This document shows, one piece after another, positions 53,700 through 64,000 of a DNA stretch of 64,000 bases. Origin of the DNA: Chrysoperla carnea (lineage: Eukaryota; Arthropoda; Insecta; Neuroptera; Chrysopidae); NCBI RefSeq assembly GCF_905475395.1, contig NC_058339.1, positions 80,938,520 to 81,002,519 on the forward strand, read 5' to 3'. The notes beneath the pieces are model-generated. The model was given only the letters and a program-made list of their open reading frames with translations. It was not told the origin of the DNA and made no database searches. Position numbers and translations under genes: made by a program. Numbering within the stretch: position 1 is the first letter of the stretch; each line of letters begins with the position of its first letter.

Positions 53700-54362
53700 T
53701 GCAGCGAATAACTAACACCATAGATGAAACAAGTGAAAACAAACAATTGACTGAGTTAATTGTTGAAATACCATGCATAGTCAGTGTTGATTTTTTTATC
53801 ACATTACACATACAAACATACATAACTGATAATCAAGTATAGTACATATGTAAATGACTTTATAGGTTTCTGCATTACCGACCGACATTTAGTGTATAGT
53901 TTGTACACATATTATAAAATTTCCGCCTAATTGGCGCCCTCACGGGTAAACAGTGATGTTTACGAAAAAATGTTTCAAACAAAAGTTGTTTAATTTTTGA
54001 TAAGGAACATTTTTTACATTTAACCTTTTGTTCTATCTCTAACGGTTTACAAGATGGGTCCTACGGATCCAAGACCCAATTGACCTATGATGCTCATTTA
54101 CGAACTTGAACTCACTTTTTACATCCTGAGTACGCTGTAAAAATTTCAGCTCGATATCTTTTTTTGTTTTTGAGTTATCGTGTCCACAGACGGACGGACG
54201 GACGGTCGGACGGACGGACGGACAACCGGAAATGGACTAATTAGGTGATTTTATGAGCGCCTATGACAAAATTTTTTTCCTAGCATCATTATTTTTAAGC
54301 GTTACAAACTTGGGACTAAACTTAATATACTATGTATATTTCATATATGCGTGGTATAAAAA
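53700..54362 (+). repeat. Unclassified family A, copy 6 (longest)
   Basis: The fullest copy: start GAAACAAGTGAAAACAAACA, GCGCCCTCACGGGTAAACAG, TCTAACGGTTTACAAGATGG, a GGAC microsatellite at 54185-54225, ATGGACTAATTAGG, AAGCGTTACAAACTTGGGAC and a palindromic TATATTTCATATATG end. No coding capacity seen. Confidence 0.8.
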
Positions 54363-54639
54363 GTAACCCTAAATTAGTTAGTTTTTGTTTTTTTTTTAAA
54401 TCGATACAAATTGAATGAAATTTGACTGTGTTATCCAAAAATTAATTTTTTGAACTTTAGGATGTCATCAAAATCAAAAAAATTTAATTTTGCCATATCA
54501 TCTCCAAATTATATCCAATTTTGATAAACCAAGTAGGTAATCCAACTAAATTTGGGACATACTTTTTAAATTTCTGGTCAAATTTAACGTCACTATAAAG
54601 ATTTCAAGAATATGGGGTCGTGGTCTCGACTTTTAGCAC

Positions 54640-55155
54640 AAAGGTGAATTGAAGCGAATAACTAACACCACAAATGAAAAGAGTAATTCAAAATTAGTGG
54701 GTTTCATAAAAAATTCCATACAAATTGGATGAAGTTTGGCTGTGCTATCCAAAAACCAATTTTTTAGATGTCATCAAAATTCAAAAATTTAATTTTGCTC
54801 TATTATCTCCAAAATTTGGGTCAAACTTTTCAAATTTCGGGTCAAATTTAACCTCACTATAATAGGTTTCTTGAATGTGGGATCCTGGTTCCAACTTTTA
54901 ACACAAAGATGAATTGTAGCGAAAAATTTTCGTACATTTAACCTAAGCACAGTGTAAAAATTTCAGCTGGATATTTCTTTTCGTTTTGGAGTTATCGTGC
55001 TCACTGGCAGACAGACGGGCAAACGAACATGGACTAGTTAGGTGATTTTATGAACACCTATACCAAAATGTTTTTCATTTAACAATATTTCTAAGCGTTA
55101 CAAACTTAGGATTAAATTGAATACACGTTGATATATATTTTATATATACAGGGTA
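54640..55155 (+). repeat. Unclassified family A, copy 7 (diverged)
   Basis: Contains TTTCAGCTGGATATTTCTTT, GTTATCGTGCTCACTGGCAG and GCGTTACAAACTTAGG, a second, more diverged copy directly after copy 6. Confidence 0.55.
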
Positions 55156-55964
55156 TGCAAAAATTGTTAGATATGCGGACACCTTAAGAAATACGAAGCA
55201 AGTGAAATAAAAGCTTGTAATAATAAGAAGTTAAAATTACAAATAATTTTATTTCATGATTAATTTTTTTTTTACAATTTTTCATAAATATGTACAATAG
55301 TTTTTTTTTTAAAATAACTTAAATATATTTTATTTTTTTACATTTTGAAATTTTTAATTCCTTTTTAGCTACAAAATTTATTGATAAATCCTCACAATCA
55401 TGAAAAATAAGTTATTTTTTAAATTTTTTTGAACTGTTTTGTGTTTTGGATTTAATTTTTATTTTTATTTTATTTTTTATTAAAATATATAAATACACAT
55501 ATAAAATCTTTTTAAAACATAATATTTTTTTGAGTTACGCAAAATGTGCCTAATTTATAAATTCATATGGCCGTATAATTTTAAAGTACAAGATGGGACA
55601 CAACACTCAAAAGTTACACATTCTCAATATAGAAAAAAGGGCAATCTTGCGCCTTGTTGAATATCTGAAGTTTTTTTTCCCAAAATCCACTAAAGGTAAG
55701 AATATAGGAAACCACTTAAGTAACGAAAAACATTGTTTTCTTCTAGTCTTCTAAGATTCTCAGGCTAACATTTTTATTTTTCTAGAGTAAATTGGCTTTT
55801 GAATTTACAGGAAAAGCTTTTTCTCTTAGGTAGCTGAATAGATAACTTAATGTCTCTTCCCGTTTCACATATTGCGACGTGACGGATTTTTCAGATTAAA
55901 CATCCTAAACCATTCATTATTGTGAAGTGATCCTGTTCCTCAAAAGGCCAAGTATTTAAGATAT
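55156..55964. other. Intergenic, no gene seen
   Basis: T-rich low-complexity sequence; no gene. Confidence 0.5.
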
Positions 55965-56007
55965 TTCTAACGATATGTGACTAAAAATAGTTTTGCACGA
56001 AAAATTC

Positions 56008-56039
<32 letters not shown>

Positions 56040-56197
56040 TTTTTTTGTAAAGTTATTTTCTTTAGCACAAACGCGAACTAAAAATGGTCAAAAATGCCTT
56101 CTAAATAGTATGGATTTCTATTTTTTACATGTTAAATATCGATAACATGTTTGGAATTTTTCGTGCAAAACTATTTTTAGTCACATATCGTTAAATA
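55965..56197. repeat. Foldback 1 of palindrome cluster
   Basis: Arms TAACGATATGTGACTAAAAA then TAGTTTTGCACGAAAAATTC, and the inverted partner at about 56155-56193, flank an A-run, an AT microsatellite and a T-run. Confidence 0.85.
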
Positions 56198-56213
56198 TAT
56201 TATATAAATATAT

Positions 56214-56359
56214 CCTGTATACGCAATTCAAATATTCACGGTTGCGACAAGAATCGATTAGTAGACTTCAAGTTAAATCAGTTTTTCAAACCAAATTTAA
56301 CTTGAAGTCTACTAATCGATTCTTGTCGCAACCGTGAATATTTGAATTGCGTATACAGG
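56214..56359. repeat. Foldback 2: perfect 65-bp arms
   Basis: 56214-56278 and 56295-56359 are exact reverse complements around a 16-base loop. Arm start CCTGTATACGCAATTCAAAT, arm end GACTTCAAGTTAAAT. A diverged single copy of the arm (CAGTTGCGACAAGAA) is at about 56640-56700. Confidence 0.95.
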
Positions 56360-56640
56360 TTGCCCAAAATTATGACTTAGGAAATACAAGTTTTAAACGA
56401 TAATAACTTGTTTGACTTAAATGCAACACAGTTCATGTCAACAGCTGTTAACTACCGTATAATACATAAATTGAAACTGTTAACTATCAAATACCATAAA
56501 CTTTCCTATAGCTAACTGTGCTCGTTTTCATGGAAAACGCACATTTTTTAAATCGAACTTAAACTCTGCGTTGTATTTAAGTCAAACAAGTTATTGTCGT
56601 TTAAAACTTTTAATTTTTAGTCATAATTTTAAGCCACCCT
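56357..56640. repeat. Foldback 3 of palindrome cluster
   Basis: Left AGGTTGCCCAAAATTATGAC and AACGATAATAACTTGTTTGA; right TCAAACAAGTTATTGTCGTT and GTCATAATTTTAAGCCACCC; arms about 70 bp with few mismatches. Confidence 0.85.
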
Positions 56641-56700
56641 CTATACGTAATTCAATTATTCACAGTTGCGACAAGAAACTCAAACGATTAGTAAAATCCA

Positions 56701-58052
56701 AGTAAAATTTGGTTTGAAAAAATGATAAAAGCTTTGAGAAATTATACGTTAAAATTGCTACTATAATTTCAGCAAATTTTGATCGTTGAATCTGAAAATG
56801 AAATAATAAACAGAGTGTTCCATTTAAAAAATACAACTTTGATAAATTCCGAGTTTCTGGTCATCCTGAATATTACGAAAATAATTTTAAAATGTACAGC
56901 CAATAACCCTCCATTTATTCGTGAAAATTTTGTTAAAATCGAGCCGTTTAGTCATAATCTTCCGTATCGTATAGCGTGAACAACCCTGTGTATAAACAAA
57001 TTAGGGATTGCTTCGAGCCTAAATAGGATGTTGTTGGTCGCTTAATTTACGAGGAAAAAAAATTAACAAAGATTACTTTGTGACGAATATTTAGTCTAAT
57101 CCAGAAGTGACTTGTACAAACAGAAACGTTGCTCAATTTACTGTGAACTGAATTCGTGTGCTGTGAACATGAGATACTTGATATGCTTTTCAAAAAAATT
57201 ATCAATATATGATAGCATTCGCTGTACCGTTGTAGCGTTACTTTAGTAGATTTACTTTACAAAGTAAAATAACTTTACAAGTAAAACAAACAATTACTAT
57301 TTATAGTACTATATTTTTTCTCGTTCTAAAATATCGAGCCCTCTCTTATGTCGTTAGAAAAACCTTAACCTTATTTCTATAACAGAATAATTGGAAAAGT
57401 TGTTTGTTATTTAACCCCATCATCTGAAAGTAAGTGAGCGTCGGAATCAACTTAATTTTTTTAACAAATTTGGATCCATGTTTTACTATGCTATTCCATA
57501 ACTATTTACAACCTACTCCTATTACTTGGCTAAAAATAGCGTCGAAATAATTAAATAATTTTTATACGGTCATAATTTAAAAAAAAAAAAAATGTGTGAA
57601 GATGAAATTTTGCGTAACTTCAGTACTATTTTTTTACTTTTCTTTTTTTTTTTTGGTGTGTACTTTGTGGTAAATCTCTTTAAAAGTCATGTTGACCAAC
57701 TTTAAAATTATGAACTTCAATTGTTTTAATTTTAAAATTAGTTACATAAAATGGCATAAATTACATAATCATGAGAGAGATATACCACAAAAATATAATT
57801 CAAGTGTGTTTGTTTTCAATATTTGTTAGTGTTCTACGCATCTCCATGGAAGCAAATGATTTGTGGAAGACATCAAGTTGATGGGTTATCAAGAATTTAT
57901 CAAGAAATAAACCCTCTTAACCTTTTTTATATCGAAACATCATCATGTTCTTTCGTGGTTTTTAAGGATTCGCTCACCTCTGCAACTCCAAGTTGAGTTA
58001 GAGGATTTAAAATTTGGTTTCTAATTGAGTTAATGTTAAAAAAGTGCCTTTT
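56701..58052. other. Intergenic, no gene seen
   Basis: AT-rich; the frame at 56779-56979 has no signature. Confidence 0.5.
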
Positions 58053-58286
58053 GCCGGTTTTCCACTAAACGGACAAGCAAAAACAAAACTCAAACTCAAA
58101 AAATAACTTAACTTTTGCAAACTTTTTGAAATGTGTCGTACTTTTGCGATAGTTCAAAAACCCATATTTGAGTATTATTAATATTATCCAACTGTCCCAA
58201 AATACGGCGGTCTTCAAAAAATTTGGGAAAAATTGTTATTCGAGTTTTAGTTTTGTTTTTGTTTGTCCGTTTAGTGAAAAACCAGC
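58053..58286. mobile_element. MITE with GCCGGTTTTCCACTAAACGG ends
   Basis: About 38-bp inverted ends: GCCGGTTTTCCACTAAACGG then ACAAGCAAAAACAAAACT, and AGTTTTGTTTTTGTTTGTCC then GTTTAGTGAAAAACCAGC. A partial copy is at 6140-6285. Confidence 0.8.
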
Positions 58287-59708
58287 ATTTTGGTAGTATC
58301 AATTTCTCAGCATCCCTTCCAGTCTTTTGTATACATTTTATGATTTCAATAACATGGTAAAACAATGCCATTTCAATAAAACTAACCGAACGAGGGGGAA
58401 ATATATCGCGGCAAATGACTTATCTTTTCACCATGATTATATTTCAACGAAAACTTATCTCGTAAGGTACATTGGATTGAATAAATTCTCAAGACTTTTA
58501 ATTTTTGCTCACTCTATATTCTATTATCTATTCTAGATAATTCGAAGTGTCGCCTCGGATATTATATTTTATAGCCGGCATCAAATAATCTTCCACAAGT
58601 TATTCAAATTCACGTACAACGATATGCGTATAACACTTGATATGAGTCCCAAAATTTTAGCTAACAAATAATATTTCGTCTTACGATTACACTTCGTTGA
58701 TTTGGATAGCGAAAATTGAATTTCATATTAAGAATAAAAATTAATATAGAAATATTATATGTTAAGAAAATTTTTGGACATCTTAATATTTGGATGTAGC
58801 TTACAAGATGTGAAGAAAATTTAAGACTTGATTCTTTGGATTAAATTTACTGCGCATGTTGAAGCAACACTCCTGTATATATAAATAAATTATTATACAA
58901 TATATAAATATTTACAACACTTTAAATTACGTATAAACAATGCAGCGGCATTAATTAAAAGTATAAACAGCGCGCGCGCGGCAATTACAGCATTAAAAAA
59001 ATATAACAATAACAACAGGACAGCTCAGTATAATCGGGCAAAATACAGGCCCGAAGAACTGATTTAATAGGTATTTTAGGCATTAAAAATAATACCGACT
59101 TTATATTAATTGAATGCAAAATGAAGAGGCTGAGGGAGAGACCATCACAAGGCGCAAATAAAATTACGTTTGTATACAAATTAAAGTATCAGCTTATTCT
59201 TAGCCAAACATTTTCCATTCAACTAGTAATAAAAGCCAGATTCGATATCGTCGCACAAATTTAATCCCCTTTTATATCTAAAATCCATAAGCTGTCCTCT
59301 AATAACCACTAGTCTAAAGCCGGGCGTACTATTTGACTGTCGTTTCTGAATTGTTGGAAACTTTAAAGGCCTTGGTCAAGTTCGTGTCTAACAACTTTCT
59401 TGTTTACGAAAATTTGTATAGTTGAAGATTTCTCTTTCAAGGGATCTGGAAATTCGTCAATTTTAAGCTTAACTCATAATTAAAATTTTTTTTGGTCCCC
59501 TAGAAGAGAAGTTATCTCCTATTTGAAAATTTTCGTAGAAGAAACGTTCGAAATTTTCGTTCAGAAATGATTGTAAAATACTATTCTTGACTCTAGTTAA
59601 CACGTGGTATTCAAAAAATAAAAATAAAATTACAGTAAAACTTAATCAATCACCGATCAATTATCACAAAATCGCATACACACACACTACTAATTAGTTT
59701 TGCTTGAA
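58287..59708. other. Intergenic 3' of the long minus-strand gene
   Basis: No gene. A short CG dinucleotide run (GCGCGCGCGCGG) at about 58970-58981 stands out in AT-rich sequence. Confidence 0.5.
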
Positions 59709-59813
59709 AATTTATTGAACAATTTAAATTGTTTATTGCTTAATTAAAAAACTACTATTACGTGTCGACCGTTGTTTTAATTGAGCTATTATATAAACCG
59801 GTGATAAATTATG

Positions 59814-62800
59814 CTATAAATGTTGTGCCGCTGTCTCTTGTACTATACAATCTAAAATCGCTTGTGGCGCAAAACATGGATCACGTGTCTGTAAACGTTT
59901 ATGCTGTATTATCGATTGTGGTACATTATCATTTGATGTAGTTTGTTGTGATAATGTTTGTGATGATTTTTGACTATCAGTGGTCGTAAATGTATGGAAA
60001 TTTTGTCCTTCAATTGAATTATATAAATCGTATGCCGATATTGTTGTATGTAAATCATTATCAGATAATATTGATGAATTTGAAAAAATATCCATAACAC
60101 TATCCACACTGCTACCAACATCGTCTACAAAATTATCTGTATTTTCTATAATCATCGAACGTGATGACATTAATGATCTTGATTCATTGTTACTAAATGG
60201 TTCATTTAATATTGCATAATTTGGTGGTCCATCCGATAATTTTAAATCCAATGATAATGGATCTTTTAAATCTGGATTTATTTTAAATGATGGCGACGTT
60301 GATAATTGTGTATCACACTCAAAATCATTATCACTTACATCACTAAATATTAATTCATTGTCGGTTATTGGCGTCACTGACGACGAAAATGTTTCATTAT
60401 CACGTTTATTACTTATACTTTCACGATCATCACTTTGTTTATCACGTTTAGAACGTAAATAATTATCTGATAATGATGATAATGGTGATAATAATGGTGT
60501 TATTAATTTTCGTTTAGAACGTGAATCTGGTGATGATTTTGTATTATTATTATCATTTTTATTACGTGAATAATTAGTACTTTCGTAATGTGATTGTTTA
60601 TCACGTTTAGAAGGTGAATAATTATCTGATGATGATGTTTTTGTGTGATTATCATCATTTAAACGATAATGTGATTGTCTATCAATTTTCGAAGAACAAT
60701 TATCTGATAATGATGTTTTTGTGTGGTTATTAGCATTTAAATGATTATATGATTTTTTATCACGTTTAGAATAATTATCTGATAATGATAAAGTTGTTGC
60801 ATCATGTTTAAAACGTGAAAAATTATCCAACGGTAATGGTTGTTCCTGTTTTTCTACCGATGAACGTTTTTTACAACGAGAATATGTTTTAATTTTATTA
60901 TCAAAGTTCTTCATGTCTTCGTCTTCTTCAAATTCATCAATAATTTGTTGATTTGGTTGTGTTGTAAGTTCTTTGTGATGTTTTGGTGTTTTAAATATTT
61001 TTCGTTTTGGTTTCGTTGACGGAATATCATTTAAGAATTTTTTATCAAAATTACGATGACTTGCTGCAATTTTTAATTTAATATTATTAATGAGCTCCTC
61101 TTTTTTTGATATTTCTTCATCCAAATCTTTATTTATAATTTGATTATCATTAATTATATTACGATCGTCATTATTTATCACTTTTAATTTACTATTAAAA
61201 TGTGCTTTAAATTTTGTATTATTATAATAAAGTGATGATGTTTGTTTATCATGAGGATCATGTGATTGATAATCTATATTACTTTTAATTGGTAAAAAAT
61301 TATTATCATCCTCTTCCTCTAAATGTTGAATCTCTTGAAAATCTAAAATATTACCATTAACAAATTTTTGATAAAATTTACGATCAAAATCACTTTGTAT
61401 GCTGTCTGTTGATGATTTTCGTGATTTTTTATTTTTAATTGAACCAATTTCTTCTTTTGTTATCGGTAATAAAAATGTGTTTTTATTTAAAGTTGGACGT
61501 GATGATGTTTTTAAATTTTTTTGATTACAACATGTTAGGTCATTGATTACAGTTGATGATTTTGATTCATTAATATTACATACTGATTTATTGACTGATA
61601 ATTTACGTGGTATATTATTATTTGGTAATATATCATCAATTGATAATATTTTACTTGGTGGTGTTACAGTATTTGAGATTAATTTTTCATCTTTATTAGA
61701 TTTTGATAATAAATTATCATCATTTGGTAAGATTTCTTCAATTGATGATAATGCCTTAGCAGATGTTTCATTATTATTCTTGGATGGTTTTACAATAAGA
61801 ACGGTTTTATCTTTCGTTTTTGATAATAATAATTTCTTTGTTAAATCATCATTTGGTAAGATTTCTTCCATTGGTAATTCTTTTATAATTGAGATTTCAT
61901 TATCATTTTTTGTTGTTTTTACAGTATTTGAAGTAGAAGTGGTTTTTTCTTTACTACTTTTTGATGATAATAATTTCTTTGTTAAATCATTATTTGGTAA
62001 GATTTCTTCAATTGGCAATTCTTTTACAATTGAGGTTTCATTATTACTCTTTGTTGTTTTTGCAGTATTTGAAGGGATAGTAGGTTTTTCTTTACTACTT
62101 TTTGTTGATAATAATTTCTTTGTTAAATCATCATTTGGTAAGATTTTTTCAATTGGTAATTCTTTCAAGGTTAAAGTTGCATTTTTATTCTGTGTTGTTT
62201 TTACAGCGTTTGATGTAGAAGTGGTTTTTTCTTTACTACTTTTTGATGATAATAATTTCTTTGTTAAATCATTATTTGGTAAGATTTCTTCAATTGGCAA
62301 TTCTTTTACAATTGAGGCTTCATTATTACTCTTTGTTGTTTTTGCAGTATTTGAAGGGATAATAGGTTTTTCTTTAATACTTTTTGATGACAATAATTTC
62401 TTTGTTAAATCATCATTTGGTAAGATTTCTTCAATTGGTAATTCTTTTACAATAGAGGTTTCATTATTACTCTTTATTGTTTTTGCAGTATTAGAAGGAA
62501 TAGTAGGTTTTTCGTTAATACTTTTTGTTGATAATAATTTCTTTGTTAAATTATCATTTGGTAAGATTTCTTCAATTTTTAATTCTTTTACAAATGAGGT
62601 GTCATTATTACTCTTTGTAGTTTTTGCAGTATTTGAAAGGATAGTAGGTTTTTCTTTAATACTTTTTGATGATAATTTCTTTGTTAAATCATCATTTGGT
62701 AAGATTTCTTCAATTGGTAATTCTTTTACAATTGAGGTTTCATTATTACTCTTTGTTGTTTTTGCAGTAACTGAAGGGACAGAAGGTATTTCTTTAATAT

Positions 62801-64000
62801 TTTTTGACGATAATAATTTCTTTGTTAAATCATTATTTGGTAAGATTTTTTCAATTGTTAATATCTTAACAGTTGGTGTTTTATTTTTTTGTGATGTTGT
62901 TACAGTATTTGAAGTAAAAGTGGTGTTTCCTTTACTACTTTTTGATGATAATTTCTTCGTTAAATCGCCATTTAGAACAATTTCTTCAGTCGGTAGTGAT
63001 TTCAGAGTTGATGTATTCTTTTTATTTGTTAATGATATTTTGCGTGTTAAATCATCATTTAGTAAGATTTTATCAACTGGTATTATATTAATTTTTGATT
63101 TATGTGATGATATTTTATCTTTTTTCAATAATATATCATCTTTACGTAATACTTTTGATTGTTCGTCAATATCCAGTGGCAATGTTATAGAAGTTGAAAA
63201 TGATGTGTTATCTTTCGTGTATTTTGAATCATTTGATAATGTTTCATCAATTGATAATTCTGTCAACGATACATTTATCATTTTATCTGTTTTTTGTATT
63301 GAGTAATTTTTAATTTGATCCATGCTACGTTCGGTATGCTCCATAGCAGCTGTTGATAACATCATTAATGGATTACTGACATCATCTTCAGAACTATCAT
63401 ATATATTTTCAGGAACTCGTTTTATACTATCGTTATTACCACGATCAATTTCTTTTCGTACGGATTCAATTAAATTTGTTATTTTTTTATTTACTTTTTC
63501 GAAGCGCGACATACTTATAACATTTTTATCTAAGTCTATGTCTTGGCTCAGAATATCATCGTTACGTTTTTTTGATAAAATTTTCTTACTGAATTTCTTA
63601 TTCCATGATTTTTTGTGTGGTATTATTTGAACAGACTCATTTTGACGAATTTCCCCTTTTTCCAATAAACGTTGAGCGATATTATTGATTGTATTACCCT
63701 TTCTGTTATTTTCATGTTTGTCTGTATTATCGAAATTATCCATTTTACTTAAATTTTCATTTGTTATTGCTTCAGCAATTTGATCAACATTTGATGTAAA
63801 TGCATCAACAATTTGATCAACTTCTTGATCATCTGATGTAATGGTTTCTTCAATTTGCCCTACATCTAGATCATCGGCTACAATATGATCTATGATATCT
63901 TTATCGTTAATATCATCAACGGATATTGTTACTTCTTGCGAAGTAACAATATCCCCAATTTGATCAGTAACCATAAGTGTTTCCTCATCAAATTGTGGAA
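59814..64000 (-). CDS. Long Asn/Lys/Asp-rich protein with 47-residue repeat array, 5' end outside window
   Basis: Not recognised. A single open frame runs from the window edge to TAG at 59814-59816, at least 1,394 codons. A Met at 63974 is possible, but the frame stays open upstream (PQFDEETL), so it is probably internal. Numbering from that Met: an acidic start (1-75), a basic patch KKSWNKKFSKKILSKK near 123, a region with SRFEKVNKKITNLIES, then the 47-residue repeat array at about 294-810, and a Ser/Asp/Arg-rich part with four to five copies of a 'SLSDNYS-KRDKQS' repeat at about 1058-1190. It ends ILDCIVQETAAQHL. No signal peptide, membrane helix or catalytic motif is visible; it looks intrinsically disordered and intracellular. 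Codon use is AT-driven, as expected here. AATAAA complements at 59731-59737 and 59709-59714 are good polyadenylation candidates about 80-105 bases past the stop. Confidence 0.8.
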   Translation of the reverse strand, partial: PQFDEETLMVTDQIGDIVTSQEVTISVDDINDKDIIDHIVADDLDVGQIEETITSDDQEVDQIVDAFTSNVDQIAEAITNENLSKMDNFDNTDKHENNRKGNTINNIAQRLLEKGEIRQNESVQIIPHKKSWNKKFSKKILSKKRNDDILSQDIDLDKNVISMSRFEKVNKKITNLIESVRKEIDRGNNDSIKRVPENIYDSSEDDVSNPLMMLSTAAMEHTERSMDQIKNYSIQKTDKMINVSLTELSIDETLSNDSKYTKDNTSFSTSITLPLDIDEQSKVLRKDDILLKKDKISSHKSKINIIPVDKILLNDDLTRKISLTNKKNTSTLKSLPTEEIVLNGDLTKKLSSKSSKGNTTFTSNTVTTSQKNKTPTVKILTIEKILPNNDLTKKLLSSKNIKEIPSVPSVTAKTTKSNNETSIVKELPIEEILPNDDLTKKLSSKSIKEKPTILSNTAKTTKSNNDTSFVKELKIEEILPNDNLTKKLLSTKSINEKPTIPSNTAKTIKSNNETSIVKELPIEEILPNDDLTKKLLSSKSIKEKPIIPSNTAKTTKSNNEASIVKELPIEEILPNNDLTKKLLSSKSSKEKTTSTSNAVKTTQNKNATLTLKELPIEKILPNDDLTKKLLSTKSSKEKPTIPSNTAKTTKSNNETSIVKELPIEEILPNNDLTKKLLSSKSSKEKTTSTSNTVKTTKNDNEISIIKELPMEEILPNDDLTKKLLLSKTKDKTVLIVKPSKNNNETSAKALSSIEEILPNDDNLLSKSNKDEKLISNTVTPPSKILSIDDILPNNNIPRKLSVNKSVCNINESKSSTVINDLTCCNQKNLKTSSRPTLNKNTFLLPITKEEIGSIKNKKSRKSSTDSIQSDFDRKFYQKFVNGNILDFQEIQHLEEEDDNNFLPIKSNIDYQSHDPHDKQTSSLYYNNTKFKAHFNSKLKVINNDDRNIINDNQIINKDLDEEISKKEELINNIKLKIAASHRNFDKKFLNDIPSTKPKRKIFKTPKHHKELTTQPNQQIIDEFEEDEDMKNFDNKIKTYSRCKKRSSVEKQEQPLPLDNFSRFKHDATTLSLSDNYSKRDKKSYNHLNANNHTKTSLSDNCSSKIDRQSHYRLNDDNHTKTSSSDNYSPSKRDKQSHYESTNYSRNKNDNNNTKSSPDSRSKRKLITPLLSPLSSLSDNYLRSKRDKQSDDRESISNKRDNETFSSSVTPITDNELIFSDVSDNDFECDTQLSTSPSFKINPDLKDPLSLDLKLSDGPPNYAILNEPFSNNESRSLMSSRSMIIENTDNFVDDVGSSVDSVMDIFSNSSILSDNDLHTTISAYDLYNSIEGQNFHTFTTTDSQKSSQTLSQQTTSNDNVPQSIIQHKRLQTRDPCFAPQAILDCIVQETAAQHL
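60400..60800 (-). repeat. Coding repeat, ~26-aa SLSDNYS-KRDKQS units
   Basis: Four to five imperfect copies of a Ser/Asp/Arg/His-rich unit (SLSDNYSKRDKKSYNHLN, SLSDNCSSKIDRQSHYRLN, SSSDNYSPSKRDKQSHYES, SLSDNYLRSKRDKQSDD) lie in the C-terminal third of the long ORF. Spacing is less regular than in the 47-residue array. Confidence 0.8.
61546..63095 (-). repeat. Coding tandem array of ~11 units of 141 bp (47 aa)
   Basis: Eleven to twelve copies of a unit with core LPIEEILPNDDLTKKL followed by SSKSIKEKPTIPSNTAKTTK and SNNETSIVKE. Unit starts recur at 141-bp intervals (for example 61858, 61999, 62140, 62281, 62422, 62563), with one 138-bp unit missing a codon. Outer copies are degenerate; central ones are nearly identical. 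Two variants are seen, 'EKPTIPSNTAK' and 'EKTTSTSN-VK', which alternate in the neighbouring units, suggesting duplication of a two-unit block. Confidence 0.92.

Noticed and set aside
61543..63306. 587-codon open frame on the + strand
   Set aside because: It lies exactly antisense to the 47-residue repeat array; periodic composition keeps the complementary frame open. Its Phe/Ser/Ile-rich translation has no independent features.
1..64000. CRISPR array, phage, operon or other bacterial system
   Set aside because: No spaced direct repeats of the right kind, no dense same-strand ORFs and clear spliceosomal introns; the window is eukaryotic.

Overview
The window is a piece of an AT-rich insect nuclear genome. 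This rests on intron-exon structure with GT-AG junctions, very long introns full of short transposon remnants, arthropod-type transposon families (mariner, hAT, Helitron, tRNA-derived SINEs), and a membrane lectin with the domain order of the insect selectin-like (CTL-SE; Drosophila furrowed/CG9095) family. The order of insect cannot be fixed from the sequence alone. Only three protein-coding genes can be supported; most of the 64 kb is intron or intergenic DNA.

Layout. 1848-2819 (+): a compact four-exon gene for a small secreted six-cysteine protein that I do not recognise. 13403-48277 (+): the 3' nine coding exons of a multi-exon type I membrane protein: sushi, fucolectin/F5-8-type (FTP) domain split over two exons, C-type lectin domain split over two exons, three more sushi domains, a Ser/Thr/Pro-rich stalk, one transmembrane helix and a ~150-residue basic, His-rich cytoplasmic tail. 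The first visible exon starts in phase 1, so a signal-peptide exon lies upstream and was not identified. 59814-64000 (-): the 3' end of a very long open exon (at least 1,394 codons, open at the window edge) encoding an Asn/Lys/Ser/Asp-rich protein with a homogenised array of about eleven 47-residue repeats and a second, shorter repeat family.

Between the genes is a dense bed of decayed mobile elements: Helitron remnants (including a broken helicase piece at about 3.8-4.1 kb and an intact-looking 482-bp non-autonomous copy at 27949-28430), an hAT transposase remnant (about 15.0 kb), an internally deleted mariner (about 44.3-44.8 kb), at least two tRNA-derived SINEs, a foldback element carrying two inverted tRNA-like cloverleaves (29.26-29.76 kb), several TA-flanked MITEs, and one unclassified interspersed family with about seven copies. 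Three adjacent long inverted repeats, one with perfect 65-bp arms, sit at 55.97-56.64 kb.

The three genes show no evident functional link. No operon, CRISPR, rRNA or confident functional tRNA gene was seen. The most noteworthy items are the 141-bp coding repeat array, the paired tRNA-like foldback, the palindrome cluster and the unrecognised cysteine-rich secreted protein.
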